From: Embleya sp049739465
GTDB taxonomy: Bacteria > Actinomycetota > Actinomycetes > Streptomycetales > Streptomycetaceae
Direction of reading: 5' to 3'
Length of the DNA: 64,000 nucleotides
Assembly: GCF_049739465.1 (NCBI RefSeq)
Contig: NZ_JBMHHY010000032.1
Coordinates: 62,001-126,000 of the forward strand
Shown here: positions 52,174 to 60,543 of the stretch, piece after piece
Numbering within the stretch: position 1 is the stretch's first letter
Layout of the letters: each line of letters begins with the position of its first letter
The notes under the pieces: generated by a model
Database searches by the model: none
What the model was told of the DNA's origin: nothing
Seen by the model: only the letters and a program-made list of their open reading frames with translations
Translations under genes and position numbers: made by a program

Positions 52174-52680
52174 ATGACCAGAATCGACGACACGCCGCCC
52201 GCGTGGGACGAGCGCACCCAGCTCACCACGTTTCTCGACTACGCACGTGGCACCGCCCGGGCCAAGTGCGCCGGCGTCTCCGCGGAGAACGCCCACAAGG
52301 CGCTGCTGCCGGGCTCGCCGCTGATGACCATGAGCGGAGTGATCAATCACCTTCGCTGGGTCGAGTACTCCTGGTTCCAGGTGGTCTTCCTCGGCGAGGA
52401 GGATCAGGGCCCCTGGACCGAGGAGGACCCCGACCGCGAGATGCGCATCGCCGTCGACTTCCCGCTCACGCAGTTGCTCGACGAATACGACGAACAGAGC
52501 GCCCGCTACCGCGAACTGGTCGCCGCGAGCGGCCTGGACGATCGGGCCAAGCGAGCCGTCCGCAACGGCCGCCACGTCGACCTGCGCTGGATCATCCTCC
52601 ACCTCACCGAGGAGACGGCCCGTCACAACGGTCACCTGGACATCCTGCGCGAGATGCTCGACGGCACGACCGGCGACTAG
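52174..52680 (+). CDS. DinB-family (DUF664) protein
   Basis: 168 residues, ATG at 52174 with GGGGAGG upstream. The four-helix DinB/mycothiol-transferase fold is shown by LTTFLDYARGTARAKCAGVS, the first metal His in SGVINHLRWVEYSWFQ and the last pair in LTEETARHNGHLDILREMLDG. Such proteins are metal-dependent thiol S-transferases, bacillithiol or mycothiol type. The substrate is unknown. It is divergent from the DUF6493 gene. Confidence 0.88.
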   Translation: MTRIDDTPPAWDERTQLTTFLDYARGTARAKCAGVSAENAHKALLPGSPLMTMSGVINHLRWVEYSWFQVVFLGEEDQGPWTEEDPDREMRIAVDFPLTQLLDEYDEQSARYRELVAASGLDDRAKRAVRNGRHVDLRWIILHLTEETARHNGHLDILREMLDGTTGD

Positions 52681-52872
52681 GCCGTGTCTGACACATAGGC
52701 AGGGGTCAGGTGGACAGACAGGTGTACCGACCGAGCCCGTCCGCGATCGCAGACGGCGACCCCATCGGGACGGGGCGATGCGACGGAGGTCGGGAATGGG
52801 CGCGACGTACAATCGCGGTGCGGGCGAAGCGCCAGGCCGACATTCCGGCACCGGTATGAGGGAGAGGCCAGG

Positions 52873-53319
52873 ATGTTCGGTTCGAAGAAGAAAAAGAAGC
52901 AGATCAACGATCTGATGGCGCAGCTCAGGCCCGACCTGAGTCGGGAATCGCTCGGCGTCGGGCCCGACTTCCCGGGCGTCGCCCCGAACCCCTTCCTGAG
53001 CGGTGATGCCCGGAAGCGCAATGCGGAACTGCGTACAGGGGCGCTTGCGCTCGGCGTTCTCGTCGACTGGCGCGAGGTCAACAGCAATCCACGCGTGGTC
53101 CTGATGTTCGACGTGGAGACCGCCGACGGCATCTCGTTCCGCGGTATCGCAGACGAAACCCTCACGATCACCGAGCTCACCCGACTCGCCCCGGGACAGA
53201 CGTTGCCCGTGCGCTACCGGCCGGCCGCCATGGACCACTACGTCTGCCTTGCCCGGGACGCGGACCCGGCCCACGTGCAGCAGCTCTCCGACGAGATCGC
53301 GAGCCGCAAGCGGACCTGA
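52873..53319 (+). CDS. Hypothetical protein with basic N-terminus
   Basis: 148 residues; the ATG at 52873 has GGGAGAGGCC upstream. It starts MFGSKKKKKQINDLM and then has a beta-rich domain (GVLVDWREVNSNPRVVLMFDVETADG, LAPGQTLPVRYRPAAMDHYV). The segment LAPGQTLPVRYRPA resembles DUF3592-type proteins, but no membrane helix is present. The function is unknown. A GTGTCTGACAC inverted repeat lies in the gap before it (52684-52694). Confidence 0.65.
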   Translation: MFGSKKKKKQINDLMAQLRPDLSRESLGVGPDFPGVAPNPFLSGDARKRNAELRTGALALGVLVDWREVNSNPRVVLMFDVETADGISFRGIADETLTITELTRLAPGQTLPVRYRPAAMDHYVCLARDADPAHVQQLSDEIASRKRT

Positions 53320-53330
53320 CCCCAAGCCAT

Positions 53331-53640
53331 TGGCCTGTTCCGCCGGTGGCAGCGGGACGGCACCCGGCAACGGATCTTCACCCGGCTCCAGTCCCCGGCC
53401 GACGCGAAGGCGGCGATCACGTGGGACCCGAGCGTCGACTCCACGGTGTGCCGCGCTCATCAGCATGCGGCCGGGGCCCGCAAGGAGGGCGACGTGCAGA
53501 AGGAACCGTCGGGCGGCGTCCTCGCCGAGCCCGTGGACCACGGACCGGGAAGGTCGCGCGGCGAGTTCACCACCAAGCTGCACCTGGCCGTCGAGCCGGG
53601 CCGGAAGCCATGGTCGCGGCCATCAACGAGTGGCTGTGAC
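53331..53640 (+). pseudogene. IS5-type DDE transposase remnant
   Basis: One continuous frame (53338-53610) reads FRRWQRDGTRQRIFTRLQ, then ITWDPSVDSTVCRAHQHAAGAR and GRSRGEFTTKLHLAVEPGRKP. That is the DDE core of the IS5-family transposases common in streptomycetes, with the first Asp in VDSTVCRAHQH. There is no start codon, and the frame is lost after GRKP. The N-terminal third and the C-terminal half of the transposase are missing, and no terminal repeats are visible. It is a decayed fragment with no function. Confidence 0.8.
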
Positions 53641-53648
53641 CAGGACCC

Positions 53649-54110
53649 TCACAGGGTGCTCCGCTCGGACGGTGCCACCGCCGCACAGGCACCAGCGATC
53701 GCTTCCGTGTCCCAGTAGAAAGGTCGGACTTCAGCGATCTGCCCATCCTTGATCTTGACCGTCTGCAAGATCGGGAACGCGAGCTCGCGGCCGGTGGAAC
53801 GAGCTCGAGCACGGACCTGGGTGAGTACCACCGCAGTCTCGCCAGTGGCGAGGAATTCCTGCTCCGCCATGTCGAACGACTCCCACACCCGACTCATGGC
53901 GAGGAAGAACCCTTCCATGCCCTCGTGTCCACGCCAGATGCCGCCATAGGGCAGCGCCTCGGCTTGATGCAGCACGACATCAGGCGCGAAGAACGGAGCA
54001 AGCAGGCCGAACGAGGCCGCGCCCGGGCCTCCGGCTGCCAAGTACTCAGCCTCAGCTGCATACATGCCAGTAAGGACAGTTACCGAGTCGGAGGCGAAAG
54101 AAGCTGTCAT
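53649..54110 (-). CDS. NTF2-like (SnoaL-type) protein
   Basis: 153 residues from the ATG at 54110; no clear ribosome site. The cone-shaped SnoaL/NTF2-like fold is suggested by VTVLTGMYAAEAEYLAAG, LAPFFAPDVVLHQAEALPYGG, WRGHEGMEGFFLAMSRVWESF and the terminal strands AFPILQTVKIKDGQIAEVRPFYWD. These proteins are ketosteroid-isomerase-like enzymes or ligand-binding proteins. The gene abuts the transposase remnant. Confidence 0.85.
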   Translation of the reverse strand: MTASFASDSVTVLTGMYAAEAEYLAAGGPGAASFGLLAPFFAPDVVLHQAEALPYGGIWRGHEGMEGFFLAMSRVWESFDMAEQEFLATGETAVVLTQVRARARSTGRELAFPILQTVKIKDGQIAEVRPFYWDTEAIAGACAAVAPSERSTL

Positions 54111-54354
54111 GCCGTCACTGTGATCTACCGCGACGGATCACGCCGGCGGCAATCAGACATCGAGCTGTGGTCCGGAGAGCGCTTTCGATACAAGCCCTGG
54201 ATCCGGCGGAGATCACGGGCGGAGCCGGAGCCGGATCGAGGCTCGTCGGGGCGGTGCTGCCGGGGCGTGCGTCCTTTCCCGATACTCGTGACGCCTTCCT
54301 GCGGGCCCCGGCGGCGAGTATCCGTAGCAGGCCACCGACGAATAGGTGCCTGGG

Positions 54355-54495
54355 CTACCGCCGTAAACCGTCACCCCCTGGGGGTGGGGCAGGAGATGGG
54401 CCCACGTCGGCGCCGGCCGGGGTGGCCGGTGCGACGCCTCCGGGGAGGAGGCTACCCGCGATCAGCGCGGCCGTGGAGTTGTTGTGGATCTTCAT
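54355..54495 (-). CDS. Putative small secreted peptide
   Basis: 46 residues, too short for most gene finders. The ATG at 54495 follows AAGGAGA with a six-base gap. The N-terminus MKIHNNSTAALIAGSLLPGG is a signal-peptide pattern (basic start, hydrophobic core), with likely cleavage after ATPAGA. The remaining part is a Pro/Gly-rich peptide ending GDGLRR. It is divergent from an ArsR-like regulator, and its leader holds 8-bp tandem repeats. It may be a signalling or surface peptide. It could also be a chance frame, although the ribosome site and signal argue for a real gene. Confidence 0.5.
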   Translation of the reverse strand: MKIHNNSTAALIAGSLLPGGVAPATPAGADVGPSPAPPPGGDGLRR

Positions 54496-54509
54496 GCGCG
54501 TTCTCCTTT

Positions 54510-54549
54510 GGGTCCGTGGGTCCGTGGGTCCATGGGTGCGTGGGTCCGT
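54510..54549. repeat. Five 8-bp tandem repeats (GGGTCCGT)
   Basis: GGGTCCGT occurs at 54510, 54518 and 54542, with variants GGGTCCAT and GGGTGCGT between. The array lies immediately upstream of the small-peptide ribosome site, in its leader. Confidence 0.85.
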
Positions 54550-54738
54550 GGGTGGAACCGGGTCCTGGAGCGGCCCGAGGCGGGGGCTCAAGCGGCCCGC
54601 TTTCCGATGAGAATGCGCGTACCCGAGGACCTGGGGCCAGGTATGAGGCTGTGGGCCCAATTGACGCGAATCGCCACTCGGGCGCGGATGTTGGGTCATG
54701 CTCGGGCTTGAAGCGACCACGCGGGACCAGGGGGACGC

Positions 54739-55785
54739 ATGCAGGAAATGGTTTTCGGTGTGTCCGACATGGCACGGATCGGATTCGCCACCTCTCCGAT
54801 GGACCATCTGATCCTCGGGATGATCCCGCGCGAGGCGGCCCACTACGTCGGGGGCTCGGCGGTGCGCGATCGCTGGTGGCGGAGCATGCGTGGCCATGTG
54901 CCCCGGAGCGCGGGTCCGTTGATGGAACTGTGTGCCGCGAGCCCGTCCGGCCTTCCGGATTTCATGAGTGCCGAGATCGATGGCGAACGGCGCCTCATCG
55001 GCGACGAACTCGACGCCATCCGCTCGGTGTCGGACGAGCAGGTTCACGCGGACCTGTTCCGTGCCTACGAGTCCCGGAGCGACCCGGCCGATACCGAGGG
55101 GAACGGCACACGGAAGTCTGAACCCCCGCGCATCGTGCAGGAGTTACGCGATGAGGGTAGTGACGGGCTGCGCCGCCTGACCAAGGCGGCCTGGGCCTTG
55201 TACACCGAGTGCCTGGCCCCCGAATGGCCGGACATCCAACGGCAGTTACACGCCGACATCTCGCGTCGGCTGCACGTCGCGGCGAAGACCGGGGTCGGGG
55301 CCCTGCTGGAGGGGCTGCATCCAAGGCTCAGCTGGCACGACGACGGGACCCTCCGGTATGCCGAGGTGCCGAGGTGGGCCGACGAAACCTTCGAACTCGG
55401 CGGACTCGGCCTGGAACTGAGGCCCTCGGTCTTCCTCGAAGAAGGGATCGGGTTCCTGCTTCAGAAGGGACGCCGGCCGGCGCTCTTCCACCCGGTCGGC
55501 CCGGGGCTCCACCGCGACCGGCCCGCACCCGGTCTGGACGGGCTGGTGATCCTGGTCGGCCCCGCACGCGCCAGGGCCCTGCGGGCGGTCGGCCGGGGAC
55601 CGTGCACGACCAAGGAACTCGCGGACCGGCTGGGCATTGCCGCGTCCTCGACCTCCGCCCACACCAATGCGCTGCGGGCCGCCGGGACGATCACCACGAC
55701 GCGAAACGGCCGCGAGGTCCGCCACGCACTCACCTGCCTCGGCCACGACTTGCTCGCCACGAACCCTGAACCAGGCTTTTGCTGA
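54739..55785 (+). CDS. ArsR-like winged-helix regulator with DUF5937-type N-terminus
   Basis: 348 residues from an ATG at 54739. The C-terminal 90 residues are a winged helix (RARALRAVGRGPCTTKELADRLGIAASSTSAHTNALRAAGTITTTRNGREVRHALTCLG by position). The long helical N-terminal domain matches the streptomycete DUF5937 ArsR-like group, with no metal-binding Cys pair. It probably senses an unknown ligand. It is divergent from the small secreted peptide gene, 243 bases away. A stop at 55783 is followed by the duplicated DUF397-flank sequence. Confidence 0.82.
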   Translation: MQEMVFGVSDMARIGFATSPMDHLILGMIPREAAHYVGGSAVRDRWWRSMRGHVPRSAGPLMELCAASPSGLPDFMSAEIDGERRLIGDELDAIRSVSDEQVHADLFRAYESRSDPADTEGNGTRKSEPPRIVQELRDEGSDGLRRLTKAAWALYTECLAPEWPDIQRQLHADISRRLHVAAKTGVGALLEGLHPRLSWHDDGTLRYAEVPRWADETFELGGLGLELRPSVFLEEGIGFLLQKGRRPALFHPVGPGLHRDRPAPGLDGLVILVGPARARALRAVGRGPCTTKELADRLGIAASSTSAHTNALRAAGTITTTRNGREVRHALTCLGHDLLATNPEPGFC

Positions 55786-55816
55786 CGTTGTCGGGGCGAT
55801 GTCGATCCCCGTCAGG

Positions 55817-56015
55817 GCCGAGGCGGGGGAGCCGATACGCGCTGATTGACCGAACTCGGGGCGTCGCGAAGGTGGTTCGCTGTGTGTTGCCGGTCAGCGC
55901 CGCGCCGGCTACATGCCCGCAACGAGTGCGCCGCCGGTCGGGTCGGCGAACGGCGATTCATCCGGAACCGATCGGCGGCGTTGTGGTTGTCAGGCTTTGA
56001 GCGCGCGTACGAGTT
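55817..56015. repeat. Copy A of a DUF397 3'-flanking repeat (with DUF397 remnant)
   Basis: This copy matches 56606-56796. The central 101 bases (55915-56015) are identical to 56696-56796. On the minus strand its right end encodes KLVRALKA and a stop, the last codons of the DUF397 gene at 56771, so the copy carries a broken DUF397 tail. A weaker third copy is visible around 56073-56165, beyond the other DUF397 gene. Confidence 0.88.
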
Positions 56016-56153
56016 TGGATCCATGCACTCGGGTCGACTTCGCGGTGGCCTCGGTCGGCCCAACGATTCGGCGTGCCCGCCACGGCCGCGTGGTGACTCG
56101 CCGGTCGGCCCAGGAGACGATGATTCGCCCGGGACCGATCGGCGCCGTTCGGG

Positions 56154-56351
56154 TCAGCCCTGCTGTACGCCGGCGATGAACGCGCGGAACTGGTCGTACC
56201 CGAACGCCAGTACAGGGCTGTCGTGGAGCTTTGAGTCGCGGGCGCCCACGATGGTCGGGAGGAAGGCGGTCTCGACGCACGAGCCGTCCGTACCGCTGTG
56301 GCTGCTCTTGAACCACACGGCGTTCGTGAAGCCGGAAGGGTTGGTGCTCAT
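56154..56351 (-). CDS. DUF397 protein
   Basis: 65 residues with the family signature WFKSSHSGTDGSCVETAF near the N-terminus and a C-terminal FRAFIAG. DUF397 proteins are small partners of XRE/DUF5753 regulators in streptomycetes and may act as their antagonists or toxins. The ATG at 56351 overlaps an upstream reading frame by ATGA and has AGGGAG in front. An intact XRE partner is not present directly upstream. Confidence 0.88.
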   Translation of the reverse strand: MSTNPSGFTNAVWFKSSHSGTDGSCVETAFLPTIVGARDSKLHDSPVLAFGYDQFRAFIAGVQQG

Positions 56352-56470
56352 TTCATCTCCCTTTCGATGCGTTGCAGCATCGTGACTGTTTCGCCCGGAT
56401 CGTTTGCTGCGCCCACCAGTTGATCCCGTGCCTGCTGCCGACAGGCCTCGACGGTGCCCGGCACGCGGGT
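56348..56470 (-). pseudogene. Possible C-terminal fragment of a gene preceding DUF397
   Basis: A leftward frame ends EACRQQARDQLVGAAND and TVTMLQRIEREMK, with its stop overlapping the DUF397 start by ATGA. That is how DUF397 partners usually sit. Upstream (beyond about 56470) the frame is low quality and not recognisable as an XRE domain. It may be the relic of a partner gene; this is weak. The rest of 56352-56770 holds no other convincing gene. Confidence 0.3.
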
Positions 56471-56605
56471 GGCCCGCTGATCAGTGTGGTGTGTACCTCC
56501 GGCATGTACGCCGAACGCGCGTCGGCGATAAGCCACTTGCACCCGGAGAAGCGGAGGCGCCTGGAGGCCGTCATCGCCCCTCACGCGGAGGTGATCCGCG
56601 CCTGC

Positions 56606-56796
56606 GCTGAGGCGGCGGATCCCATACGGGCTGACTGATCGAACTCGCGGGTAGTTCACCGTCCGTCGCCGGTCAGAGCTGTGCGCCGGCTACGTGCCCG
56701 CAACGAGTGCGCCGCCGGTCGGGTCGGCGAACGGCGATTCATCCGGAACCGATCGGCGGCGTTGTGGTTGTCAGGCTTTGAGCGCGCGTACGAGTT
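56606..56796. repeat. Copy B of the DUF397 3'-flanking repeat
   Basis: Direct repeat of 55817-56015. It includes the stop and last codons of the DUF397 gene at 56771-56953. The copies are 781 bases apart and enclose the other DUF397 gene, consistent with duplication of a whole XRE-DUF397 unit followed by loss. Confidence 0.88.
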
Positions 56797-56953
56797 CGGT
56801 CCAGGCGGTGGGGGTGATTTCGAGGTGGCCGCGGGTGCGGTCTTTGGTGTCGCGTACTCCGGTCTTGGTCGCTAAGGGGGCGGCCTCGACGCACGCGTTG
56901 TTGTCGCTGCTGTAGCTCGCGGTCCGCCAAGGCGCGGAGTCGATTTTGGTCAC
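56771..56953 (-). CDS. DUF397 protein paired with XRE regulator
   Basis: 60 residues from a GTG at 56953, overlapping the XRE stop by GTGA. It has the family pattern WRTASYSSDNNACVEAAPLATKTGVRDTKDR and the ending TAWTELVRALKA. The tight coupling to the XRE gene is the standard XRE-DUF397 pair. The role in vivo is not settled; they are often linked to development or to toxin-antitoxin-like control. Confidence 0.9.
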   Translation of the reverse strand: MTKIDSAPWRTASYSSDNNACVEAAPLATKTGVRDTKDRTRGHLEITPTAWTELVRALKA

Positions 56954-57795
56954 GTCAGTGCGTCCAATCTCGCTTGAATCAGAGCCCGACTTGCTTCTGC
57001 CGTCACGCATGTCTCCCTGGTACGAGACAACTTGCGGTCGAAGCGCGCCAAGTCTCTGTGTGTCTCTCTGAACGTAGCCCCGTCCTGGTACTCGACGTAG
57101 ACCACGCTCGGATCGTCCGGGGTCGCAAACTCCAGTATCGAGCACTCACCGCCGATCAGGAACGGGGCGGTAAAAGGAGCGATCAACACTTCCACGTTGG
57201 GAAGGTTACTTACCTGGAGAAGGTGGGCCAACTGCTCTCGATGCACGTCCAAGCTCCCGATCCGGGCATGAAGCAGGGCCTCTCCCAGGAGTGCGGTGTA
57301 CTCGACAGGAGACGTGTCGGTGAGGAGCTTCTGTCGTCGGGTCCGGATTTCCACCAGTGCCGATGCGTCGTCGGGATCCGTGACGAACGGGCTGGCTGCG
57401 ATGACCGCCCGGGCGTATGCGGGTACCTGAAGGAGGCCCGGAATCCAACAGCTCGTAGCGGTTACGATGCGGGCGGCCTCATTCTCCAGGGAGATGAGTT
57501 CTTCGTAGGACCCGGTCAGGATGTCGCGATAGCTCGCCCACCACTGCACGTCCCGGCCGTTCTCCCGCCACCCCTCCATGGAGTCCAAGTCGGCGGTCGA
57601 GAAGCCGTAAAGAGTGCCGAGTTTGACCATGTCGTGCCGACTGATGGGGGACTTCGCGTTCTCGATGCGCGAGACCTTCGATCCGTCCCAGCCGAACTCG
57701 GCGGCAACCTGGTCCAGCGTCCAACCGAGCCGCTTGCGTCCGTCCTTGAGCTTGGCGCCCAAGCGCCTGCGCGCGTACCCCGGTGTCGTTCCCAT
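56950..57795 (-). CDS. XRE-family regulator with DUF5753 domain
   Basis: 281 residues from the ATG at 57795, with AAGGGGA just upstream. The helix-turn-helix covers residues about 15-70 (LDQVAAEFGWDGSKVSRIENAKSPIS). The DUF5753 domain follows, with TSCWIPGLLQVPAYARAVI, VEIRTRRQKLL and the late PDDPSVVYVEYQDG. This is the streptomycete Scr1-like regulator family that pairs with DUF397. It is coupled to DUF397 downstream. Confidence 0.92.
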   Translation of the reverse strand: MGTTPGYARRRLGAKLKDGRKRLGWTLDQVAAEFGWDGSKVSRIENAKSPISRHDMVKLGTLYGFSTADLDSMEGWRENGRDVQWWASYRDILTGSYEELISLENEAARIVTATSCWIPGLLQVPAYARAVIAASPFVTDPDDASALVEIRTRRQKLLTDTSPVEYTALLGEALLHARIGSLDVHREQLAHLLQVSNLPNVEVLIAPFTAPFLIGGECSILEFATPDDPSVVYVEYQDGATFRETHRDLARFDRKLSRTRETCVTAEASRALIQARLDALT

Positions 57796-58402
57796 GGATC
57801 CCCTTTTCGTTCCAATTGCGGACTCATCGTGCCACCCAACGAACCGTCCCCTGGGGTGATTTATCTTGATGAGTTCAGGCATGCAACTTGCATGAGGGTT
57901 GGTGTAGATGTCAGGCTGAGAGTCAGCGTACAGCTACCGTCGGTGAATTCGGGCCGCCGGCAGCGCCCTGCCCTGACTCATTGGGGGGCCACGATGGCCG
58001 ACTACGAAACGCCGCCTCCGCCGGGGGCGACACCGACGTCGACGCATTCTTCGAGCAGCGCTTTGGCCGAACGATCCGAGGTTCTTGGTTGGGCAAAGTC
58101 GGAAGCCGGCCGGGGTCTACTCCGGAGGTGTGCGCCGACAAGCGCGCCGCGCTCTGAGTGCCGCCGGTGTGGTTATCGGGTATCCGTAGCCGGAATCGTG
58201 CCACCCGGTGAGCCGGCGGCGTACGGCTGATCATCGAATTCTTCTTCTCCGCAGGCCGATTGGGCCTGACGGAAGGGACGCCGGCGCCGAGCGTCGGCCA
58301 AGCGGCGAGCAACGTTGCCGCTCCTTCAACCGGCAGCGGCCGGGCGTCTCGATTGCACGCGTGAGCCCGGCCGCTGCCTCCATCTACCACGGTGAGGCAG
58401 CG
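57796..58402. other. Gap with a possible short gene at 57994
   Basis: An ATG at 57994 opens a short frame (MADYETPPPPGATPTSTHSS), but the overlapping frame through DVDAFFEQRFGRTIRGS looks more protein-like. Either the gene is frameshifted or neither is real. The 58200-58400 part has no gene; it leads into the 33-residue frame. There is an AT-richer spot near 57855-57875, upstream of the XRE gene. Confidence 0.35.
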
Positions 58403-58504
58403 ATGGAGAGTCAAGAGTATCGGGTCGGCGGCGGTGGGTTGCCGGTTGTGGTGGGGTGTCTGCGGCTTGCCGTGGAGATCGACGGCGTGCGGGAGGCGGG
58501 GTGA
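58403..58504 (+). CDS. 33-residue frame coupled to the phosphotransferase
   Basis: The ATG at 58403 has GGTGAGG upstream. It reads MESQEYRVGGGGLPVVVG and so on, and its stop overlaps the phosphotransferase start (GTGA). The same start is found again at 63379 (MESRESRAGGELPVVVG), which supports a real gene or leader peptide. I do not recognise a family. It could be a translated leader that couples the next gene. Confidence 0.45.
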   Translation: MESQEYRVGGGGLPVVVGCLRLAVEIDGVREAG

Positions 58505-59301
58505 ACCGGCGCTGTGGGTGGGCGGAACTACCCGGTCAGGTAAGGGAGTTCATTGCCTCGGTCGCCGGCCCGGTGGAGTCGGTTGCGCCGGTGGTCGGTC
58601 CGTATACGAGTTCCTTTGCCGGGACGGTGACGACCGCTTCCGGTCCGCTGTTTGTGAAGGTGGCGGAGGAGGCCACTGCGCCGTGGTCGGCTCGCGCGCA
58701 GACGAGTGAGGTTGCGGCGAGTGCGGTGACGGGGGTGTTGTCGCCTCGGTTGGTGCGGCACGGGGTTGTCGACGGGTGGCGGGTGCTGGTGTTCGAGCAT
58801 GTCGAAGGCCGCCCGGTGCAGTTGGGCCTGGACTCGCCGGATTTGGCGCAGGTGGTGGGCGCGGTGGATCGGATCGGGCGGATTCGTCCGGGACGGAGCG
58901 CCGGATTGCCGACTCTGGTGGGGCGGTTGCGGGATTACGTGCCGGCGGGGCGTACCGGGCCGTTGTGTGGGGATCGGTTGCTGCATACCGATCTGACAGC
59001 GGCGAACATGATCGTGCGGCCGGATGGGCGGCTGGTGGTGGTCGATTGGGGCCAGGTGGCGGTCGGGCCTCGGTGGGCGGAGGTGGGGTTTCTGGGGGCG
59101 CATCTTTTGGTTGCGGGGCACGATCTTGGTGAGGTCCGGCGCTGGATGTGGCGATTCCCCGAGTGGCGTCGGACGCCGCATTCGGCTCGGCGGGCGCTTG
59201 CCGAGGCGATGGTCGCGCGGTCGGGCGGCGAGGCGGCCTGGTGGCTGAGCCTGGTGGGTGCGCCGGTTGTGCCGGTTGCGCCGGATGAGGTGGGTCGGTG
59301 A
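58501..59301 (+). CDS. Aminoglycoside phosphotransferase-like (APH fold) protein
   Basis: 266 residues from a GTG at 58501 with GGGAGG upstream. Kinase-like landmarks: LFVKVAEE (Lys in the nucleotide loop), VLVFEHVEG (hinge), LLHTDLTAANMIV (catalytic Asp and Asn) and LVVVDWGQVAVG (metal-binding Asp). It is shorter than typical APH enzymes and the substrate is unknown. It precedes two small unknown genes and follows a coupled 33-residue frame, a set that is partly repeated near 63.5 kb. Confidence 0.78.
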   Translation: MNRRCGWAELPGQVREFIASVAGPVESVAPVVGPYTSSFAGTVTTASGPLFVKVAEEATAPWSARAQTSEVAASAVTGVLSPRLVRHGVVDGWRVLVFEHVEGRPVQLGLDSPDLAQVVGAVDRIGRIRPGRSAGLPTLVGRLRDYVPAGRTGPLCGDRLLHTDLTAANMIVRPDGRLVVVDWGQVAVGPRWAEVGFLGAHLLVAGHDLGEVRRWMWRFPEWRRTPHSARRALAEAMVARSGGEAAWWLSLVGAPVVPVAPDEVGR

Positions 59302-59433
59302 TCGGGGGAGTTCTTGGCGAGCGCGCGGAATCCCTTTCCCGACCGTGACCGGCGACGGGCGAAGGGGTGGGGCTCGACTTTGGCCAGTGGACCCCACCCC
59401 CGCGTGCCTCCGACAGAAGGACACGTACTCACG

Positions 59434-59706
59434 ATGACATATCAATTTGGATGGACCCAAAACCGCTCGGCGCACACGGTGGGCGGGGAACGTGATCGGC
59501 AGGACGAGCGGTTGGGTCTGCTGGTTCGAGAGTGGGTCGATGGGGTGGATGCCGAGACCGTTGCGCTCGCTCCGCCCCCGGCGCTGGTTCGGCGTGTGCG
59601 GCTGCCGCTGCGCCTGCGGTTGCTTCGGTGGTGGCGGGCGAGGCGGTTGTCGGTGCGGTTTCGTGCGCTGCGGTCGGATGGGCGGGACGGGCGGGACGGG
59701 CGATGA
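59434..59706 (+). CDS. Unknown basic 90-residue protein
   Basis: The ATG at 59434 follows AAGGACAC. The first half is acidic (DERLGLLVREWVDGVDAETVALAPPP) and the second is strongly basic (RRVRLPLRLRLLRWWRARRL), ending in DGR repeats. No family is recognised. Its stop overlaps the next gene by ATGA, so the two form a coupled pair behind the phosphotransferase. Confidence 0.5.
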   Translation: MTYQFGWTQNRSAHTVGGERDRQDERLGLLVREWVDGVDAETVALAPPPALVRRVRLPLRLRLLRWWRARRLSVRFRALRSDGRDGRDGR

Positions 59707-60152
59707 GCACTCGGCGGCGGGCTTCGGGGAGTACGCAGGAGGACATCGATCGGGGTCGGGTGTTCTTCGAGCGGTATCGGCACGCTTGGTGTCGTGACGG
59801 GTATTCGGGCCGCGAAGGTGTGCTGATGGACGTGCAGGGGCGGCAGGTCCATCTGCGGTTGCGGAGTGGGATCGAATTCGCGTGTCGGGTGGGGGACTTG
59901 GTGGTCCTTCGGCTGCCGCCGCCGATTGTGTACCAGAGCGTGAGGTACGTCGGTGGGGAGGGCACGGCGATGCGAGCGGATGGCGTGCTCACGGAGCTGT
60001 GCGCGGTGGACGCGGGGATGTTGGCGACGGTCCAACCGGCGGTTGGTTCGGCGTGGTTCGCGTTGTTGTCGGACCTGGAGCGGGTCGGTTGTCCGTTGGG
60101 TGCGGTGGCGGGGTGGGCGGAACCTCCCTTCCTGCCGGAGGGGGTGGGGTGA
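59703..60152 (+). CDS. Unknown 149-residue protein of the phosphotransferase module
   Basis: The protein starts MSTRRRASGSTQEDIDRG, is basic at first, then beta-rich (GVLMDVQGRQVHLRLRSG, LVVLRLPPPIVYQSVRYVGG), and ends in ATVQPAVGSAWFALLSDLERVG. No family is recognised and no transmembrane helix is seen. A damaged paralogue of its second half lies at about 63480-63745. It is coupled to the preceding 90-residue gene. Confidence 0.5.
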   Translation: MSTRRRASGSTQEDIDRGRVFFERYRHAWCRDGYSGREGVLMDVQGRQVHLRLRSGIEFACRVGDLVVLRLPPPIVYQSVRYVGGEGTAMRADGVLTELCAVDAGMLATVQPAVGSAWFALLSDLERVGCPLGAVAGWAEPPFLPEGVG

Positions 60153-60543
60153 GAGCCGGATAACTTCCGGATTTTGTTGGTGATTTGGCGCGCTGCCCAT
60201 TCGGACTGCCGTACGGACACGGGTGTTCCGGCCCGGGTCGGCTTGCCCGATTCTCGGCGGGGGCGACTGTCCGCTCGGCGTCGTTGTGCTGGGCTGGTGC
60301 ACGGCAGCCCTGGGTCGGTACGGCGGGGCCGGGTCGTGGTGGGTGGCCGCCGTCTCGTCGTTGCTCGTCTCCTCCGGGGCCGGGGTTTTGGGTGGAAGAT
60401 TCCATTGATCATTTTCGATTCTTCGGATCGCATCCGAACTCACGCATCGAATATAAAATACCCAATTGACATACTTTATGATGGATATCGATGAAATCAT
60501 GCTCCATGCATTTGGTGTCTCGAGGGTTCGACGATTTATTTCA
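60153..60543. other. Gap ahead of the S1 protease; AT-rich
   Basis: The first part (60185-60400) matches 63887-64000 loosely and holds a hydrophobic ATG frame at 60223-60408 (DCPLGVVVLGWCTAALG), which I would not call as a gene. From 60410 the sequence turns AT-rich (ATATAAAATACCC, TTGACATACTTTATGATG), quite unlike the rest of the window. Confidence 0.45.

Noticed and set aside
53331..53640. Active insertion sequence
   Set aside because: Only the middle of the transposase remains, without start, ends or target duplication.
57994..58170. Short Pro-rich gene
   Set aside because: The overlapping frame looks more protein-like and neither has a good start, so it is listed only as a gap feature.
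60223..60408. 61-residue hydrophobic frame as a membrane peptide
   Set aside because: Frame is not kept in the duplicate at 63887-64000 and no ribosome site was found.
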